Positions 27,395 through 35,712 of a DNA stretch of 64,000 bases are shown piece by piece. The stretch comes from Orlajensenia sp037404875 (GTDB taxonomy: Bacteria; Actinomycetota; Actinomycetes; Actinomycetales; Microbacteriaceae), in NCBI RefSeq assembly GCF_037404875.1, contig NZ_JBBELO010000028.1, forward strand, positions 1 through 64,000, written 5' to 3'. Each line of letters begins with the position of its first letter. The first letter of the stretch is position 1. The notes beneath the pieces are model-generated. The model made no database searches. It saw only the letters and a program-made list of their open reading frames with translations, and was not told the DNA's origin. The position numbers were made by a program, and so were the translations under genes.

Positions 27395-27516
27395 TCGCCG
27401 GGGTACATGCGCGTGCATACATCCCCGTTTCGGGGGACGGATGCCGGGCGAATCCCGAACTGGGGGTACGCAGGCCCGAACGGGGCACTTCCCAATTCGG
27501 CAGCCGCGGTTAGCGT
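27395..27516 (+). promoter_or_regulatory. cluster of GC-rich operator-like motifs and -10 for the first Tat-secreted protein
   Basis: Four related sites: CCGGGGTACATG (27398), TTTCGGGGGACGG (27428), GAACTGGGGGTACG (27457) and CCGAACGGGGCAC (27476), with GGGG cores at 27400, 27432, 27463 and 27482. CCCAATTCGG (27491-27500), the complement of CCGAATTGGG found in front of the second secreted protein gene, follows, then TAGCGT (27511-27516) as the -10. Repeated sites indicate cooperative regulation. Confidence 0.5.
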
Positions 27517-27588
27517 GGCGCAACTCGATCGCACACCGTCGCATCTCCCCGGCTCCTGCGTCAACGACTCCCGATTCGGACTCCTCCC

Positions 27589-28140
27589 ATGCCTGAAACC
27601 GGTGCATCAGCGCCCTTCACGCGGCGCAATCTCGTTCGCACCGCCGCGTGGGTGACGCCGGCGATCATCGTCGCGGCCGCCGCGCCGGCGCAAGCTGCGA
27701 GCGCCGTGCACGCGGTGAACCCCGCCAAGCCGCCGGCCCAGCTCATCGTCTACACGTTCCAGCCGGATGTGGTGTGGGACAACAACGGCCACAAGACGAA
27801 GGTCAGCACGGTCTTCAAGGTCGATCTCGCCTACGTCGCCAACGCTCAATCGGTGCAGACCATCGTGACGACGATCGCCTTCCCCACCAACGTCGTGAAG
27901 AACAAGGCTCCCGTCAATACTCTCGGCGCCGGCTGGAGCTACATCGGTCAGACCAGCAGCGCCTCGGCCGACACGTTCACCTTCACCTGGACCGGCGCGC
28001 TGACCGGCACCAGTGCGACGCCGCCCGTCACGTTCGTGGTCGAGCTGGCTCCCCAAGCCAGCGGGTCCAAGCAAATCGGGCTCACCGCGCAGTCGCCGAC
28101 CGCTACGTCGACCGCCGGTACGAGGTCCGTCCAGCTGTAA
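27589..28140 (+). CDS. Tat-type secreted protein, unknown function (paralogous signal A)
   Basis: 183 residues. Twin arginines Arg12-Arg13 in FTRRNLVRTAAWVTPAIIVAAAAPAQAAS form a Tat signal with an unusual AAWVTP insert at the start of the hydrophobic stretch. The mature part (about 40-183) is Thr/Ser/Val-rich, with strands such as TVFKVDLAYVANAQSVQ and TFTFTWTGALTG, suggesting one immunoglobulin-like or DUF11-like beta domain. The signal is nearly the same as in the protein at 31013, and both genes share promoter motifs. It is the first gene of a surface locus and is convergent with the BY-kinase. I do not recognise a named family. Confidence 0.75.
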   Translation: MPETGASAPFTRRNLVRTAAWVTPAIIVAAAAPAQAASAVHAVNPAKPPAQLIVYTFQPDVVWDNNGHKTKVSTVFKVDLAYVANAQSVQTIVTTIAFPTNVVKNKAPVNTLGAGWSYIGQTSSASADTFTFTWTGALTGTSATPPVTFVVELAPQASGSKQIGLTAQSPTATSTAGTRSVQL

Positions 28141-28169
28141 GAGGCGTCCAGCGTTGGAGCTGCTCGGCC

Positions 28170-29657
28170 TCAGCGCACCGGCACGCCGCCACGTACTGTG
28201 GAGGCCGGCGCACTGCCCGTCGGCGCGCTCGCCTGCCCGCCCTTCGACGCACCGCCCTTCGTCGCGCTCGCCTGCCCGGTCTTCGGCGCGCTGCCCGTCG
28301 GCGCCTTCGCATAGTACGAGGAGAAGTTACCGGCCTCGCGATCGCGCTTGGCGACCCGGTTCAGCACGACCCCGAGCGGCTTGCCCTTGACGGCATTGAC
28401 GTGCCCGAGCGCCGCCTCCAGGTCGCGGTCCAGCGTATGGCCCGCCGAGACCACGATGAAGGCGCCGTCGGCTCGCGCCGTGAGCACCGCGGCATCCGTC
28501 ACCGGCAGCAGCGGGGGAGCGTCCACGATCACGAGCGCCTTCTGCCCGAGGAAGTCGAGCAGGTTGCTCATGGCCTTCGAGCCGAGCAGCTCGCTGGGAT
28601 TCGGAGGGATGCGGCCCGCCGGCAACACGAACAAGTCGATGCCCTTGCCCCACGGCACCGTGACGTCGACGACCTTGGCCGTGCCCACGAGCACATCGGT
28701 CAGACCCACCGCGCCCTCGATGCCGAAGCGCTCGGCCACGGTGGGCCGGCGCAGGTCGCCGTCGACGAGGATCACCGGCTGTCCGCCGGCGGATGCCGTC
28801 ATCGCCAGCCGGGCGGCGACGGTCGACTTGCCGTCGTGCTCGTTCGGGCTCGTGACGATGATGACGCGTGGCGGGTTGTCGACATCCATGAACTGCAGGT
28901 TGGTGCGCAGCTTGCGGAACGCCTCGCCGTAGGGCGTATTGCGCATGTCATTGGCGACGGCCGTGGGGTCGTAGCGGCTGACCGCGAGCTGGGGCGCCGT
29001 GGGGATGGAGGCGACGACAGGCAGGCCGAACTGCTTCTCGACGGCAGACGCCGAACGGATGCGGCGGTCGAGCTGATTGCGCACCACCGCGTAGGCGACG
29101 CCCACCGCGAGACCGATGAGCAGCCCGAGCGCAATGGCCAGACGGGTGTTGGGGAAGACCGGTGAGGTGGGAACGGCCGCGGCCTCCACGGGCACGACGC
29201 GCAGCGAGAGGCTGTCCTCGCCGCCTTCGATGGACTTGACCTCGGCGGCCAGCGCGGCGATCCAGGCGTCGGCCAGTGCCGAGGCTCCCGTGGGGGTGCC
29301 GGCCTGGGCCGTCACCTCGATGAGTACGGTGTCGAGTGGCTGGCTCACCGAGATGCGCGTGATGAGAGCAGAGGGAGTGGTGTCGAGACCGAGGTCGCCG
29401 ATGACGCGTTCGGCGGTGGCGCGCCCCTTCGCGAGGTCGACGTACGACTTCGCCCGGCTCTTGGCGAGGGCGTCGCCCGCCGACGCGAGGGCAAGGTTGT
29501 CGCTCGTGCCGGCAGTGACGAAGCCGCTCGCGTTCGCGGCATAGCGCGGACTCTGCAGCGTCGCCCAGCCGAAGGCCGCGGCGCCGCCCACGAGGGTCAG
29601 CACCAGGATGCCCACCCAGTACGCACGCAGGATGCGCAGGTAGTCACTCAGCTCCAC
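28170..29657 (-). CDS. Wzz-type co-polymerase fused to BY-family tyrosine kinase (first copy)
   Basis: 495 residues. Wzz domain with membrane segments at about 16-36 and 178-198 (RLAIALGLLIGLAVGVAYAVV); cytoplasmic ATPase with Walker A SPNEHDGKST, A' motif LVDGDLRRP and Walker B LVIVDAPP. This is the single-polypeptide polysaccharide tyrosine autokinase that sets chain length. The C-terminal tail is a Gly/Ala/Lys/Ser/Thr low-complexity stretch with few tyrosines (SSYYAK), unlike the Tyr-rich tail of its paralogue at 46126. It is divergent from the HPr-kinase-like gene, which suggests a distinct export system from the main exopolysaccharide cluster. Confidence 0.9.
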   Translation of the reverse strand: MELSDYLRILRAYWVGILVLTLVGGAAAFGWATLQSPRYAANASGFVTAGTSDNLALASAGDALAKSRAKSYVDLAKGRATAERVIGDLGLDTTPSALITRISVSQPLDTVLIEVTAQAGTPTGASALADAWIAALAAEVKSIEGGEDSLSLRVVPVEAAAVPTSPVFPNTRLAIALGLLIGLAVGVAYAVVRNQLDRRIRSASAVEKQFGLPVVASIPTAPQLAVSRYDPTAVANDMRNTPYGEAFRKLRTNLQFMDVDNPPRVIIVTSPNEHDGKSTVAARLAMTASAGGQPVILVDGDLRRPTVAERFGIEGAVGLTDVLVGTAKVVDVTVPWGKGIDLFVLPAGRIPPNPSELLGSKAMSNLLDFLGQKALVIVDAPPLLPVTDAAVLTARADGAFIVVSAGHTLDRDLEAALGHVNAVKGKPLGVVLNRVAKRDREAGNFSSYYAKAPTGSAPKTGQASATKGGASKGGQASAPTGSAPASTVRGGVPVR

Positions 29658-29729
29658 GGGACCCTTTCGTTGGCGACCACCCTACGACACCGCGAGCGCC
29701 CCGACACGGCAACCCCCTACAATGCGGGA

Positions 29730-30542
29730 GTGCCTGCCGACGCCGTCTTCCTCAGCGTCTTCGGACTCTCCTGCCGCCTTCAGCTTCTCGGCGATGCCGC
29801 CCTCGAGGCCAAGGACGACATCGAGCGGGCGTGGTCTCGGTGCCTCACCTCGCCGCTCGACGCCGGCCCCGTTCCCGATCTCGACATCCCCCTCGTCATC
29901 GCTGCGGATGCCGCTCCCGCGCTCGCGGAGCACCCGGGAGCCGTCGTCGCATCCGACCGCGCCGAACTGCTGCACGCGCTCAGCCCCGCCGTCACGACGC
30001 GCGCGCTGGATGCCGTCGCCGGCCGCTACTACCTGCTGCACGCCTGCGGGGTGGCTCTCGACGACGGCGGCGTGGTCGCGTTCGTCGCGGCATCCGGCGT
30101 GGGCAAGACCACGCTCGCAACGACGCTGTCGCGCCGGTTCGGCTACGTGAGCGATGAGACCGTGATCGTGCGCTTCGACGGCACGGTGCTCGCGTATCCC
30201 AAGCCGCTCTCGGTGCTTGAGGGAACCGACTCGAGCCTGAAGCGCCAGGTGAGCGCCGACGAGCTCGGGCTGCTGGTCGCGCCCGATGACCTGCACCTGG
30301 CCGGAGTGGTGCTGCTGGACCGTTCCGACGACGCCGACGAGTACCCCGACATCGAGGAGGTGCCGGTGCTGCACGGCCTGGCCGCCATGACCGAGCAGAC
30401 CTCGTACCTCACGCGCATGCCGCAGCCGCTCACGACCGCCGTGCGACTGGTCGAGGCGGCGGGCGGCATCCGCCGGGTGCGCTACCGAGAGGCCGCCTCG
30501 ATCGAGCCGTTCGTCGACGTTCTGCAGGGCGCGGCCCGATGA
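29730..30542 (+). CDS. HPr-kinase-like ATPase
   Basis: 270 residues from a GTG with TACAAT at 29718-29723, six bases upstream (leaderless). Residues 100-150 match the catalytic core of HPr kinase/phosphorylase by eye: LLHACGVALDDGG, Walker A AASGVGKTT (120-128), then FGYVSDETVIVRF. The N-terminal 95 residues do not resemble classical HprK. Such HprK-related kinases occur beside PqqD-like proteins and nucleotidyltransferases in peptide-modification or surface-polysaccharide loci. The stop overlaps the start of a PqqD-like gene (ATGA). The substrate is unknown; phosphorylation of a secreted or peptide partner is possible. Confidence 0.78.
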   Translation: MPADAVFLSVFGLSCRLQLLGDAALEAKDDIERAWSRCLTSPLDAGPVPDLDIPLVIAADAAPALAEHPGAVVASDRAELLHALSPAVTTRALDAVAGRYYLLHACGVALDDGGVVAFVAASGVGKTTLATTLSRRFGYVSDETVIVRFDGTVLAYPKPLSVLEGTDSSLKRQVSADELGLLVAPDDLHLAGVVLLDRSDDADEYPDIEEVPVLHGLAAMTEQTSYLTRMPQPLTTAVRLVEAAGGIRRVRYREAASIEPFVDVLQGAAR

Positions 30543-30805
30543 GGGACATCCTCGTGCGACGGATGCCGTGGGTCGATGCGGTCGAACGCGAGGGCGAGTT
30601 GCTCGTGCTCATCGGCGAACGCGTGCTGCTGCTCTCCACGCTGGCGCGGGCGATCGTCGAGGCGACGGATGCCTGGACTCCGGTCGGCGAGATCGTCGCG
30701 ATGCTCGAGGCGGAGTTCGGCGTTCCCGACGGCGTGGACCCCGACGCGGTGGCGCGTGCCGCGATCGACGCCCTCGCCGCCGACGGCGTGGTGGCTCTGC
30801 GCTGA
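30539..30805 (+). CDS. PqqD-like protein (RRE fold), first copy
   Basis: 88 residues, ATG overlapping the previous stop. The pattern WVDAVEREGELLVLIGERVLLLSTLARAIVEATDAW followed by TPVGEIVAMLEAEFG and AVARAAIDALAADGVV matches the winged-helix PqqD family, which binds leader peptides of ribosomally made peptides (RRE). No radical SAM enzyme, cyclase or protease of a RiPP pathway is present nearby, so it probably acts with the adjacent HPr-kinase-like ATPase. Confidence 0.8.
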   Translation: MRDILVRRMPWVDAVEREGELLVLIGERVLLLSTLARAIVEATDAWTPVGEIVAMLEAEFGVPDGVDPDAVARAAIDALAADGVVALR

Positions 30806-30876
30806 CGCAAAGAACGCGCGTCACGCTCTCGCGTGAGCGCATAATCGTTGCGCCGCGCCGAATTCGTGCGTACTGA

Positions 30877-30953
30877 CCCCCGAAGCGGGCGCGCTACGAC
30901 ACCCGAATTGGGTGCTGACCGGCCGAATTGCGGACGCCGCTGCGCGCTAGCAT
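30877..30953 (+). promoter_or_regulatory. operator-like repeats and -10 for the second Tat-secreted protein
   Basis: CCGAATTGGG (30903-30912) and CCGAATTGCG (30923-30932) are 20 bases apart, preceded by CCCCCGAAGCGGGC (30879), and TAGCAT (30948-30953) is a -10 candidate 60 bases before the ATG. CCGAATTGGG also occurs, inverted, at the same place in the promoter of the first Tat protein gene. Confidence 0.5.
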
Positions 30954-31012
30954 GGGCCAGCTTTTCGCGTTCCCTGATCACGCGTCTCCCGAATTCCCGA
31001 AGGTCGTCAGCC

Positions 31013-32323
31013 ATGTCTGCATCGCTCCCAGAGCCCGCACAGAGTGAGCGCGTCGCGCGGCTCTCGCGTCGCGTCGTGCTCAAGAGCGCAGCCTGGGCGA
31101 CGCCCGCCGTCCTCGTCGCGGCAGCAGCTCCGGCGGCCGCGGCATCCGCGGTGACGGCATTGACCTTCTCTCCGGCACCGGCCATGACCCGAGCCGCGTC
31201 GACGCTGAGCATCACGGGCACCGTGCGGAACGCATCCGCTGCGAAGGATGCGGCGACCGTGGTGCTCGTCACCCTCCCGACCGCCTCGCTCGGCACGATC
31301 ACGACCGGGGGTGCTGGACCCACGTCCGTGAGCGTCTCGGGTGCCAACACGGTGCTGACCTTCGCCGGGCCCACCGTCGTGCGCAACTCTGCGGCCGCCT
31401 TCACCCTGAGCGTCCCGGCGAAGTCGGCGACGGATGCGGTCGCCGGCTGGGTGCAGCTCGTCAGCAACGGCGCCTCCGTGCCCGCGCCGCAGGCAGTCTC
31501 CGTTGCCGCTGTTGTCGCCGCCGTTCCCGTGCTCGAGATGACGACGCCCAGCCTGAGTCGGGTCGGTTCGAGTCTCACCCTGGCAGGATCCCTCACCGCA
31601 CGTGCGGCGGAGGTAAGGGGGGTGTCGATCTCCGCGACCTTCGCCAAGAACGACCTCGCATCGAAACAGGCGGCTCCCGCAGGATGGACTCTCGGGACGA
31701 AGACGTCGGGCAGCCAGACCACCCTCACGTGGACGCGCGCCGGGTCACTCCCCGCAGCATCCTCAGAGGCCTTCTCCTTCCCGATCACGGCGGCCTCCAC
31801 AGGGTCGATCACCGCGAGCGTGACCGCGGCCGCGAGCAATGCGGCCGCTGTGGGTCCTGTGCAGGTCACGGTCGGCGCCGTCGTTGTGCCCCTCGCCGGT
31901 TCGCTGGTCGTCGCGCTCGCCGAGGTGACCCGCGGCATCAACATCTTCGATCCGCACTACACGGTCGGCGACATCACGGTGAAGAACGGCCTCACGCCGA
32001 CGAGCACGAAGATCGACACCCTCGACGTAGTCGTCACCTCTACCTGGACCACGGCGACCACGCCGCTTGCGTCGTCACCGAGTCCGGCGCTCACGGCGGG
32101 GGCAGGCACCGGCTGGAGCATCGTGAGTTCATCGAGCACGGCGTCCTCGCTCGTCGTGCGGTTGCGCTGGACCGGAACGCCGGTCGCGAGCGGGAGTTCG
32201 CTGCCGGCCGTCGGCCTGCGGCTGGACGCCGTGTGGGGACGGTTCGCCGACGTGCTGACCTCGGTGGCGACCGCGACCTTCCGCACGGTGACGGGTACGT
32301 CGAAGCCGGCGAGCAGTTCCTAG
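31013..32323 (+). CDS. Tat-type secreted beta-rich protein (paralogous signal B)
   Basis: 436 residues from an ATG. Arg19-Arg20 in LSRRVVLKSAAWATPAVLVAAAAPAAAAS is a textbook Tat motif (SRRVVLK) with the same AAWxTP feature as the protein at 27589. The mature part is almost free of charged clusters and cysteines and very rich in Ala, Ser, Thr and Val; three repeated beta modules of about 130 residues can be guessed (SITGTVRNASAAKDAATVV, TLAGSLTARAAEVRGVSI, DITVKNGLTPTSTKIDTL), resembling DUF11/adhesin-type stalks. No sorting signal or C-terminal membrane anchor is seen. It is probably an extracellular structural or adhesive protein. Confidence 0.78.
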   Translation: MSASLPEPAQSERVARLSRRVVLKSAAWATPAVLVAAAAPAAAASAVTALTFSPAPAMTRAASTLSITGTVRNASAAKDAATVVLVTLPTASLGTITTGGAGPTSVSVSGANTVLTFAGPTVVRNSAAAFTLSVPAKSATDAVAGWVQLVSNGASVPAPQAVSVAAVVAAVPVLEMTTPSLSRVGSSLTLAGSLTARAAEVRGVSISATFAKNDLASKQAAPAGWTLGTKTSGSQTTLTWTRAGSLPAASSEAFSFPITAASTGSITASVTAAASNAAAVGPVQVTVGAVVVPLAGSLVVALAEVTRGINIFDPHYTVGDITVKNGLTPTSTKIDTLDVVVTSTWTTATTPLASSPSPALTAGAGTGWSIVSSSSTASSLVVRLRWTGTPVASGSSLPAVGLRLDAVWGRFADVLTSVATATFRTVTGTSKPASSS

Positions 32324-32395
32324 CATGGGCCGAGCCTCGTCAACGATCGCACCCGGGCTCCTACGGCGAGCGCCTGATCGCCGTTTACGAAACTC

Positions 32396-33343
32396 ATGAG
32401 CCTGCGCAGCGTGCCGCTCCGCACCGGTGAGGCCGTCGAGCTGGGGCACGCGCTCATCGAGCGCACGGCAGCCGATGCCTGCGTGCGTGTGCTCTTCATC
32501 AAGGGTCCGTCGCTCGCCTTCCATGGCCTGCGCGAGGCCCGCGCATCCGCCGACGTGGATGTGCTCGTCTCGCCGAGCGATGAGGATGCTCTGCTCTCGC
32601 CCCTCCGTTCGGCCGGCTGGCACGAACGCCCGTACGGCACGCACGACAAGGAGTTCGTGACGCACTCGGTCACCCTCATCCATGAGGGCTGGCCGTGTGA
32701 TCTCGACGTGCACCGGGCGTTCCCGGGCTTCCTCGCGGATGCGGGGGAGGTGTTCGACGCGCTCTGGGAACGACGCGTGGTTCTCACGCAGGCCAACCAC
32801 GAGATCGCCGTGCCCGATCGCGCCGCGAGCATCCTCATCCTGGCGCTGCACTCGCTGCGGGGGTCGGTGAAGATCGCCCGGCACGCGACGGAACTCGACG
32901 GGCTCGTGGAGCGGCTCCGTGGCATGACGGATGCCGAGCGCGACGACCTCGTCGAACTCGCGCGACGCACCGGCTGCCGCGCGACACTCGCGCCGTTCTT
33001 CGAGCGCATCGGAGCACCCCTCGGGGCCGGCGAGATCGACTGGGACGACCCCGCCTACGTGCTCTGGCGCAAGCGCGTCGAGAGCGGATCGATCGTCGCC
33101 CACTTCTGGCTCGAACTCGTCGGCCGCCTGCCTTGGCATCGGGTGCCGAGGGAGACGCTGCGCGCGTTCTGGCCGAGCCCGGCCGAGATGCGCATCATCC
33201 ATCCGGAGACGGCTGCGGGATGGCGCGCCGTCACCGCCGCCCGCTGGAACCGGCTGCTGCGCGGCACCCGTGACGTGGGCCCGGTGCTGGCCTCGCGGCG
33301 GCGCGTCGCCCGCGAGCGGCGCGCCATGGGGGAGCGGCGATGA
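32396..33343 (+). CDS. nucleotidyltransferase-fold protein (NTP_transf_5-like)
   Basis: 315 residues. Residues 31-60 contain RVLFIKGPSLAFHGL and the catalytic pair in SADVDVLVSPSDE (Asp53, Asp55), the arrangement of the NTP_transf_5 family, followed by DLDVHRAF, a further acidic motif, and a helical C-terminal half. Enzymes of this family accompany PqqD-like proteins and HPr-kinase-related proteins in surface and peptide loci; nucleotidylylation of a partner is the likely activity but is unproven. The stop overlaps the next PqqD-like start (ATGA). Confidence 0.78.
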   Translation: MSLRSVPLRTGEAVELGHALIERTAADACVRVLFIKGPSLAFHGLREARASADVDVLVSPSDEDALLSPLRSAGWHERPYGTHDKEFVTHSVTLIHEGWPCDLDVHRAFPGFLADAGEVFDALWERRVVLTQANHEIAVPDRAASILILALHSLRGSVKIARHATELDGLVERLRGMTDAERDDLVELARRTGCRATLAPFFERIGAPLGAGEIDWDDPAYVLWRKRVESGSIVAHFWLELVGRLPWHRVPRETLRAFWPSPAEMRIIHPETAAGWRAVTAARWNRLLRGTRDVGPVLASRRRVARERRAMGERR

Positions 33344-33630
33344 GCGCGACCCGGGCCATCCGTCGCTCGGGCGACGTGGCCGTCGTCGACTCCGGCGACA
33401 GGCTGGTGCTGCTCGACCTCGCCCAGTTGGCCAAGCCCGAGCCGATCGCGCTCGAGGGAACCGCGCGCGAGATCTGGCTCGAGATCCCGGATGCCGGAAT
33501 CCCGGTCGACGCCGTCGTCGCGTCGCTCGCGGCGCGGTTCGAGGCGCCGGTGCGGGAGCTGCGCTCCGACGTGGAGGCCTTCGTGAATGCGCTCGTGGAG
33601 CGCGGCCTGCTCATCGCCCGCGACGCGTAG
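33340..33630 (+). CDS. PqqD-like protein (RRE fold), second copy
   Basis: 96 residues, ATG overlapping the nucleotidyltransferase stop. IRRSGDVAVVDSGDRLVLLDL, ALEGTAREIWLEI, PVDAVVASLAARF and LRSDVEAFVNALVERGLL follow the PqqD pattern more closely than the first copy. Pairing one PqqD-like gene with an HPr-kinase-like enzyme and the other with a nucleotidyltransferase suggests each serves as the substrate adaptor of its partner. Confidence 0.82.
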   Translation: MSATRAIRRSGDVAVVDSGDRLVLLDLAQLAKPEPIALEGTAREIWLEIPDAGIPVDAVVASLAARFEAPVRELRSDVEAFVNALVERGLLIARDA

Positions 33631-33660
33631 CCCCGCCCCTCCCCTCGCCGCCCGCCGACC

Positions 33661-33764
33661 AAAAAGCGAGAACATTCCGAAAAGCGAGGCGATTTTCGGG
33701 ACGCGCCGCCCCGCGAGCGTCCGACGGCGGCGTGTCGCTCGAGATCGCCTCGCTTTTCGGAAGT
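33661..33764 (+). repeat. long hairpin element (family R3), copy upstream of mqo
   Basis: Arms TTCCGAAAAGCGAGGCGAT (33675-33693) and its exact complement (33744-33762), 19 of 19 paired, enclose an inner hairpin GACGCGCCG/CGGCGTGTC. A nearly identical element in the same orientation lies just after mqo. Whole element about 104 bases beginning with AAAAGCGAGAACA. Confidence 0.88.
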
Positions 33765-33868
33765 GGCCCCGCGGATGCGCCCCCGCCCCGGGTGCTCCGG
33801 CGCCCGCCTCCGGCGCCCCGCCCCGCATGCTGCCGCGCAACCCCGCCGGAGCCGGCGACACCCGCGCG

Positions 33869-33874
33869 TAGACT
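33869..33874 (+). promoter_or_regulatory. -10 box of mqo
   Basis: TAGACT ends seven bases before the GTG at 33882; leaderless transcription predicted. Confidence 0.45.
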
Positions 33875-33881
33875 GGAATAC

Positions 33882-35414
33882 GTGAATTCTGAGGCTCCCA
33901 TCGACGTCGTCCTCATCGGCGGCGGCATCATGAGCGCGACGCTCGCCACGCTCATCAAGCACGTGCAGCCCGACTGGACCATCCAGGTCTACGAGCGCTT
34001 GGGCGAGGTGGCCCAGGAGAGCTCGAACCCGTGGAACAACGCGGGAACCGGCCACGCCGCCCTGTGCGAGCTCAACTACATGCCCGAGGGGCCCGACGGG
34101 CGCGTCAACCCGGCGAAGGCCATCACCATCAACGAGCAGTTCCAGGTGAGCCGGCAGCTGTGGGCACACCTCGTCTCCACCGGCGCGCTGCCCGATCCGT
34201 CGACGTTCATCAACTCGACGCCGCACATGACGTTCGTTCACGGGCGCAAGAACATCGAGTACCTGCGCCGCCGGTACGCCGCCCTGAGGAACCAGCCGCT
34301 GTTCGAGGGCATGGAGTTCAGCACCGACCCGGCGAAGATCGCCGAGTGGACGCCCCTTCTCATGCGCAAGCGCAACAAGCGCCAGCGCATCGCCGCCACC
34401 CGGATCGAGGCGGGAACGGATGTGGACTTCGGCGCCCTCACGCGCGCCCTGTTCGCCGACCTCGAGCGCCGAGGGGCCGAGCTGAACACCAATCACCAGG
34501 TCACGGGGCTGAAGCGGCGCAAAGACGGCCTCTGGCGCCTGAAGGTGCTGCACACCGTGGGCCGCGATCGCTCCGTGGTCGACGCGCGGTTCGTGTTCGT
34601 CGGAGCAGGCGGCGGTGCGCTTGCGCTGCTGCAGCACTCCGGCATCGACGAGATCAAAGGCTTCGGCGGCTTCCCGATCTCCGGTCAGTTCTTCAAGACG
34701 AGCAACCCCAAGCTCGTGGCGGAGCACCAGGCGAAGGTCTACGGCAAGGCGGCCGTGGGTGCACCGCCCATGTCGGTGCCGCACCTCGACACCCGCGTGG
34801 TCGACGGCGAGGCGTCGTTGCTGTTCGGACCGTACGCCGGCTTCACCCCCAAGTTCCTCAAGACCTCGACGTGGTTCGACCTGCCCTTCAGCATCCGTTG
34901 GCACAACATCTGGCCCATGCTCTCGGTGGCCGTTCACAACTTCGACCTCATCAAGTACCTCGTGGGCGAGCTGCTGGCGGGCAAGAAGAAGAAGCTCAAG
35001 GCGCTGCAGGAGTTCATGCCGAGCGCGAAGCTCGAGGACTGGGAACTCATCACCGCGGGCCAGCGCGTGCAGGTCATGAAGAAGGATGACAAGGCCGGCG
35101 GCGTGCTGCAGTTCGGCACCGAGGTCATCACCGGCGCCAACGGAACGATCGCGGGCCTGCTCGGCGCATCGCCCGGCGCCTCCACTGCCGTGCCCATCAT
35201 GATCGACGTGATGAAGCGCTGCTTCCCGCAGCAGTGGCGCTCGTGGGAGCCCTCGCTGCGCGACATGATCCCGAGCCTCGGAACAACCTTGAACGACAAG
35301 CCCGAGGTCGCCGCGCGTTCGCTCGCGACCACGGCCGCCGCGCTCGGACTGCCCGAGCCGCAGGCCGCGCTCACGGCCGCCGAGGAGCGCGAAGCGCTCC
35401 CCGTCTCCGCCTGA
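33882..35414 (+). CDS. mqo: malate:quinone oxidoreductase
   Basis: 510 residues from a GTG. FAD-binding glycine motif VVLIGGGIMSATLATLI near the N-terminus, then SSNPWNNAGTGHAALCELNYMP, characteristic of Mqo, and PNGTIAGLLGASPGAS-type C-terminal segment (here NGTIAGLLGASPGASTAV). It oxidises malate to oxaloacetate and passes electrons to quinone at the membrane, replacing or complementing malate dehydrogenase in the TCA cycle. The length equals that of actinobacterial Mqo. The gene stands alone between two copies of a long hairpin element. Confidence 0.97.
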   Translation: MNSEAPIDVVLIGGGIMSATLATLIKHVQPDWTIQVYERLGEVAQESSNPWNNAGTGHAALCELNYMPEGPDGRVNPAKAITINEQFQVSRQLWAHLVSTGALPDPSTFINSTPHMTFVHGRKNIEYLRRRYAALRNQPLFEGMEFSTDPAKIAEWTPLLMRKRNKRQRIAATRIEAGTDVDFGALTRALFADLERRGAELNTNHQVTGLKRRKDGLWRLKVLHTVGRDRSVVDARFVFVGAGGGALALLQHSGIDEIKGFGGFPISGQFFKTSNPKLVAEHQAKVYGKAAVGAPPMSVPHLDTRVVDGEASLLFGPYAGFTPKFLKTSTWFDLPFSIRWHNIWPMLSVAVHNFDLIKYLVGELLAGKKKKLKALQEFMPSAKLEDWELITAGQRVQVMKKDDKAGGVLQFGTEVITGANGTIAGLLGASPGASTAVPIMIDVMKRCFPQQWRSWEPSLRDMIPSLGTTLNDKPEVAARSLATTAAALGLPEPQAALTAAEEREALPVSA

Positions 35415-35523
35415 GCCGGCCTCTTCGCCGCGTCCCGCCCGGGGCGGTCGCCCTCGGCACCTTCCCGGGCGTGCTGCGGCCCGGCGTGGCTGTCCGCGGT
35501 TCCCTGCGCCCTGCCGCCCGACC

Positions 35524-35627
35524 CAAAAGCGAGGACATTCCGAGAAGCGAGGCGATTATCGGCGACGCGCCGTCTTTCGGCACGCAAAGGCGGCGCGTCT
35601 CGCGAGATCGCCTCGCTTTTCGGAAGC
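35524..35627 (+). repeat. long hairpin element (family R3), copy downstream of mqo
   Basis: Arms TTCCGAGAAGCGAGGCGAT (35538-35556) and ATCGCCTCGCTTTTCGGAA (35607-35625), 18 of 19 paired, with an inner pair GACGCGCC/GGCGCGTC. Same order, size and orientation as the copy at 33661. The differences from that copy mostly keep or weaken pairing only by G-T changes, consistent with a folded RNA or DNA structure. Confidence 0.88.
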
Positions 35628-35712
35628 TTCCCGGCGCCGCACGGCGCGGCCCCGCCCCTCGACGAGCGGATGCGGAGCGCCCCGACCCTAGACGACGCCC
35701 AGATCGGCGTGC

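Noticed and set aside
27589..33630. Lasso-peptide or other RiPP biosynthetic cluster, suggested by PqqD-like, kinase-like and nucleotidyltransferase genes
   Set aside because: No asparagine-synthetase-like cyclase, transglutaminase-like protease, radical SAM enzyme or short precursor gene was found in or between these genes.
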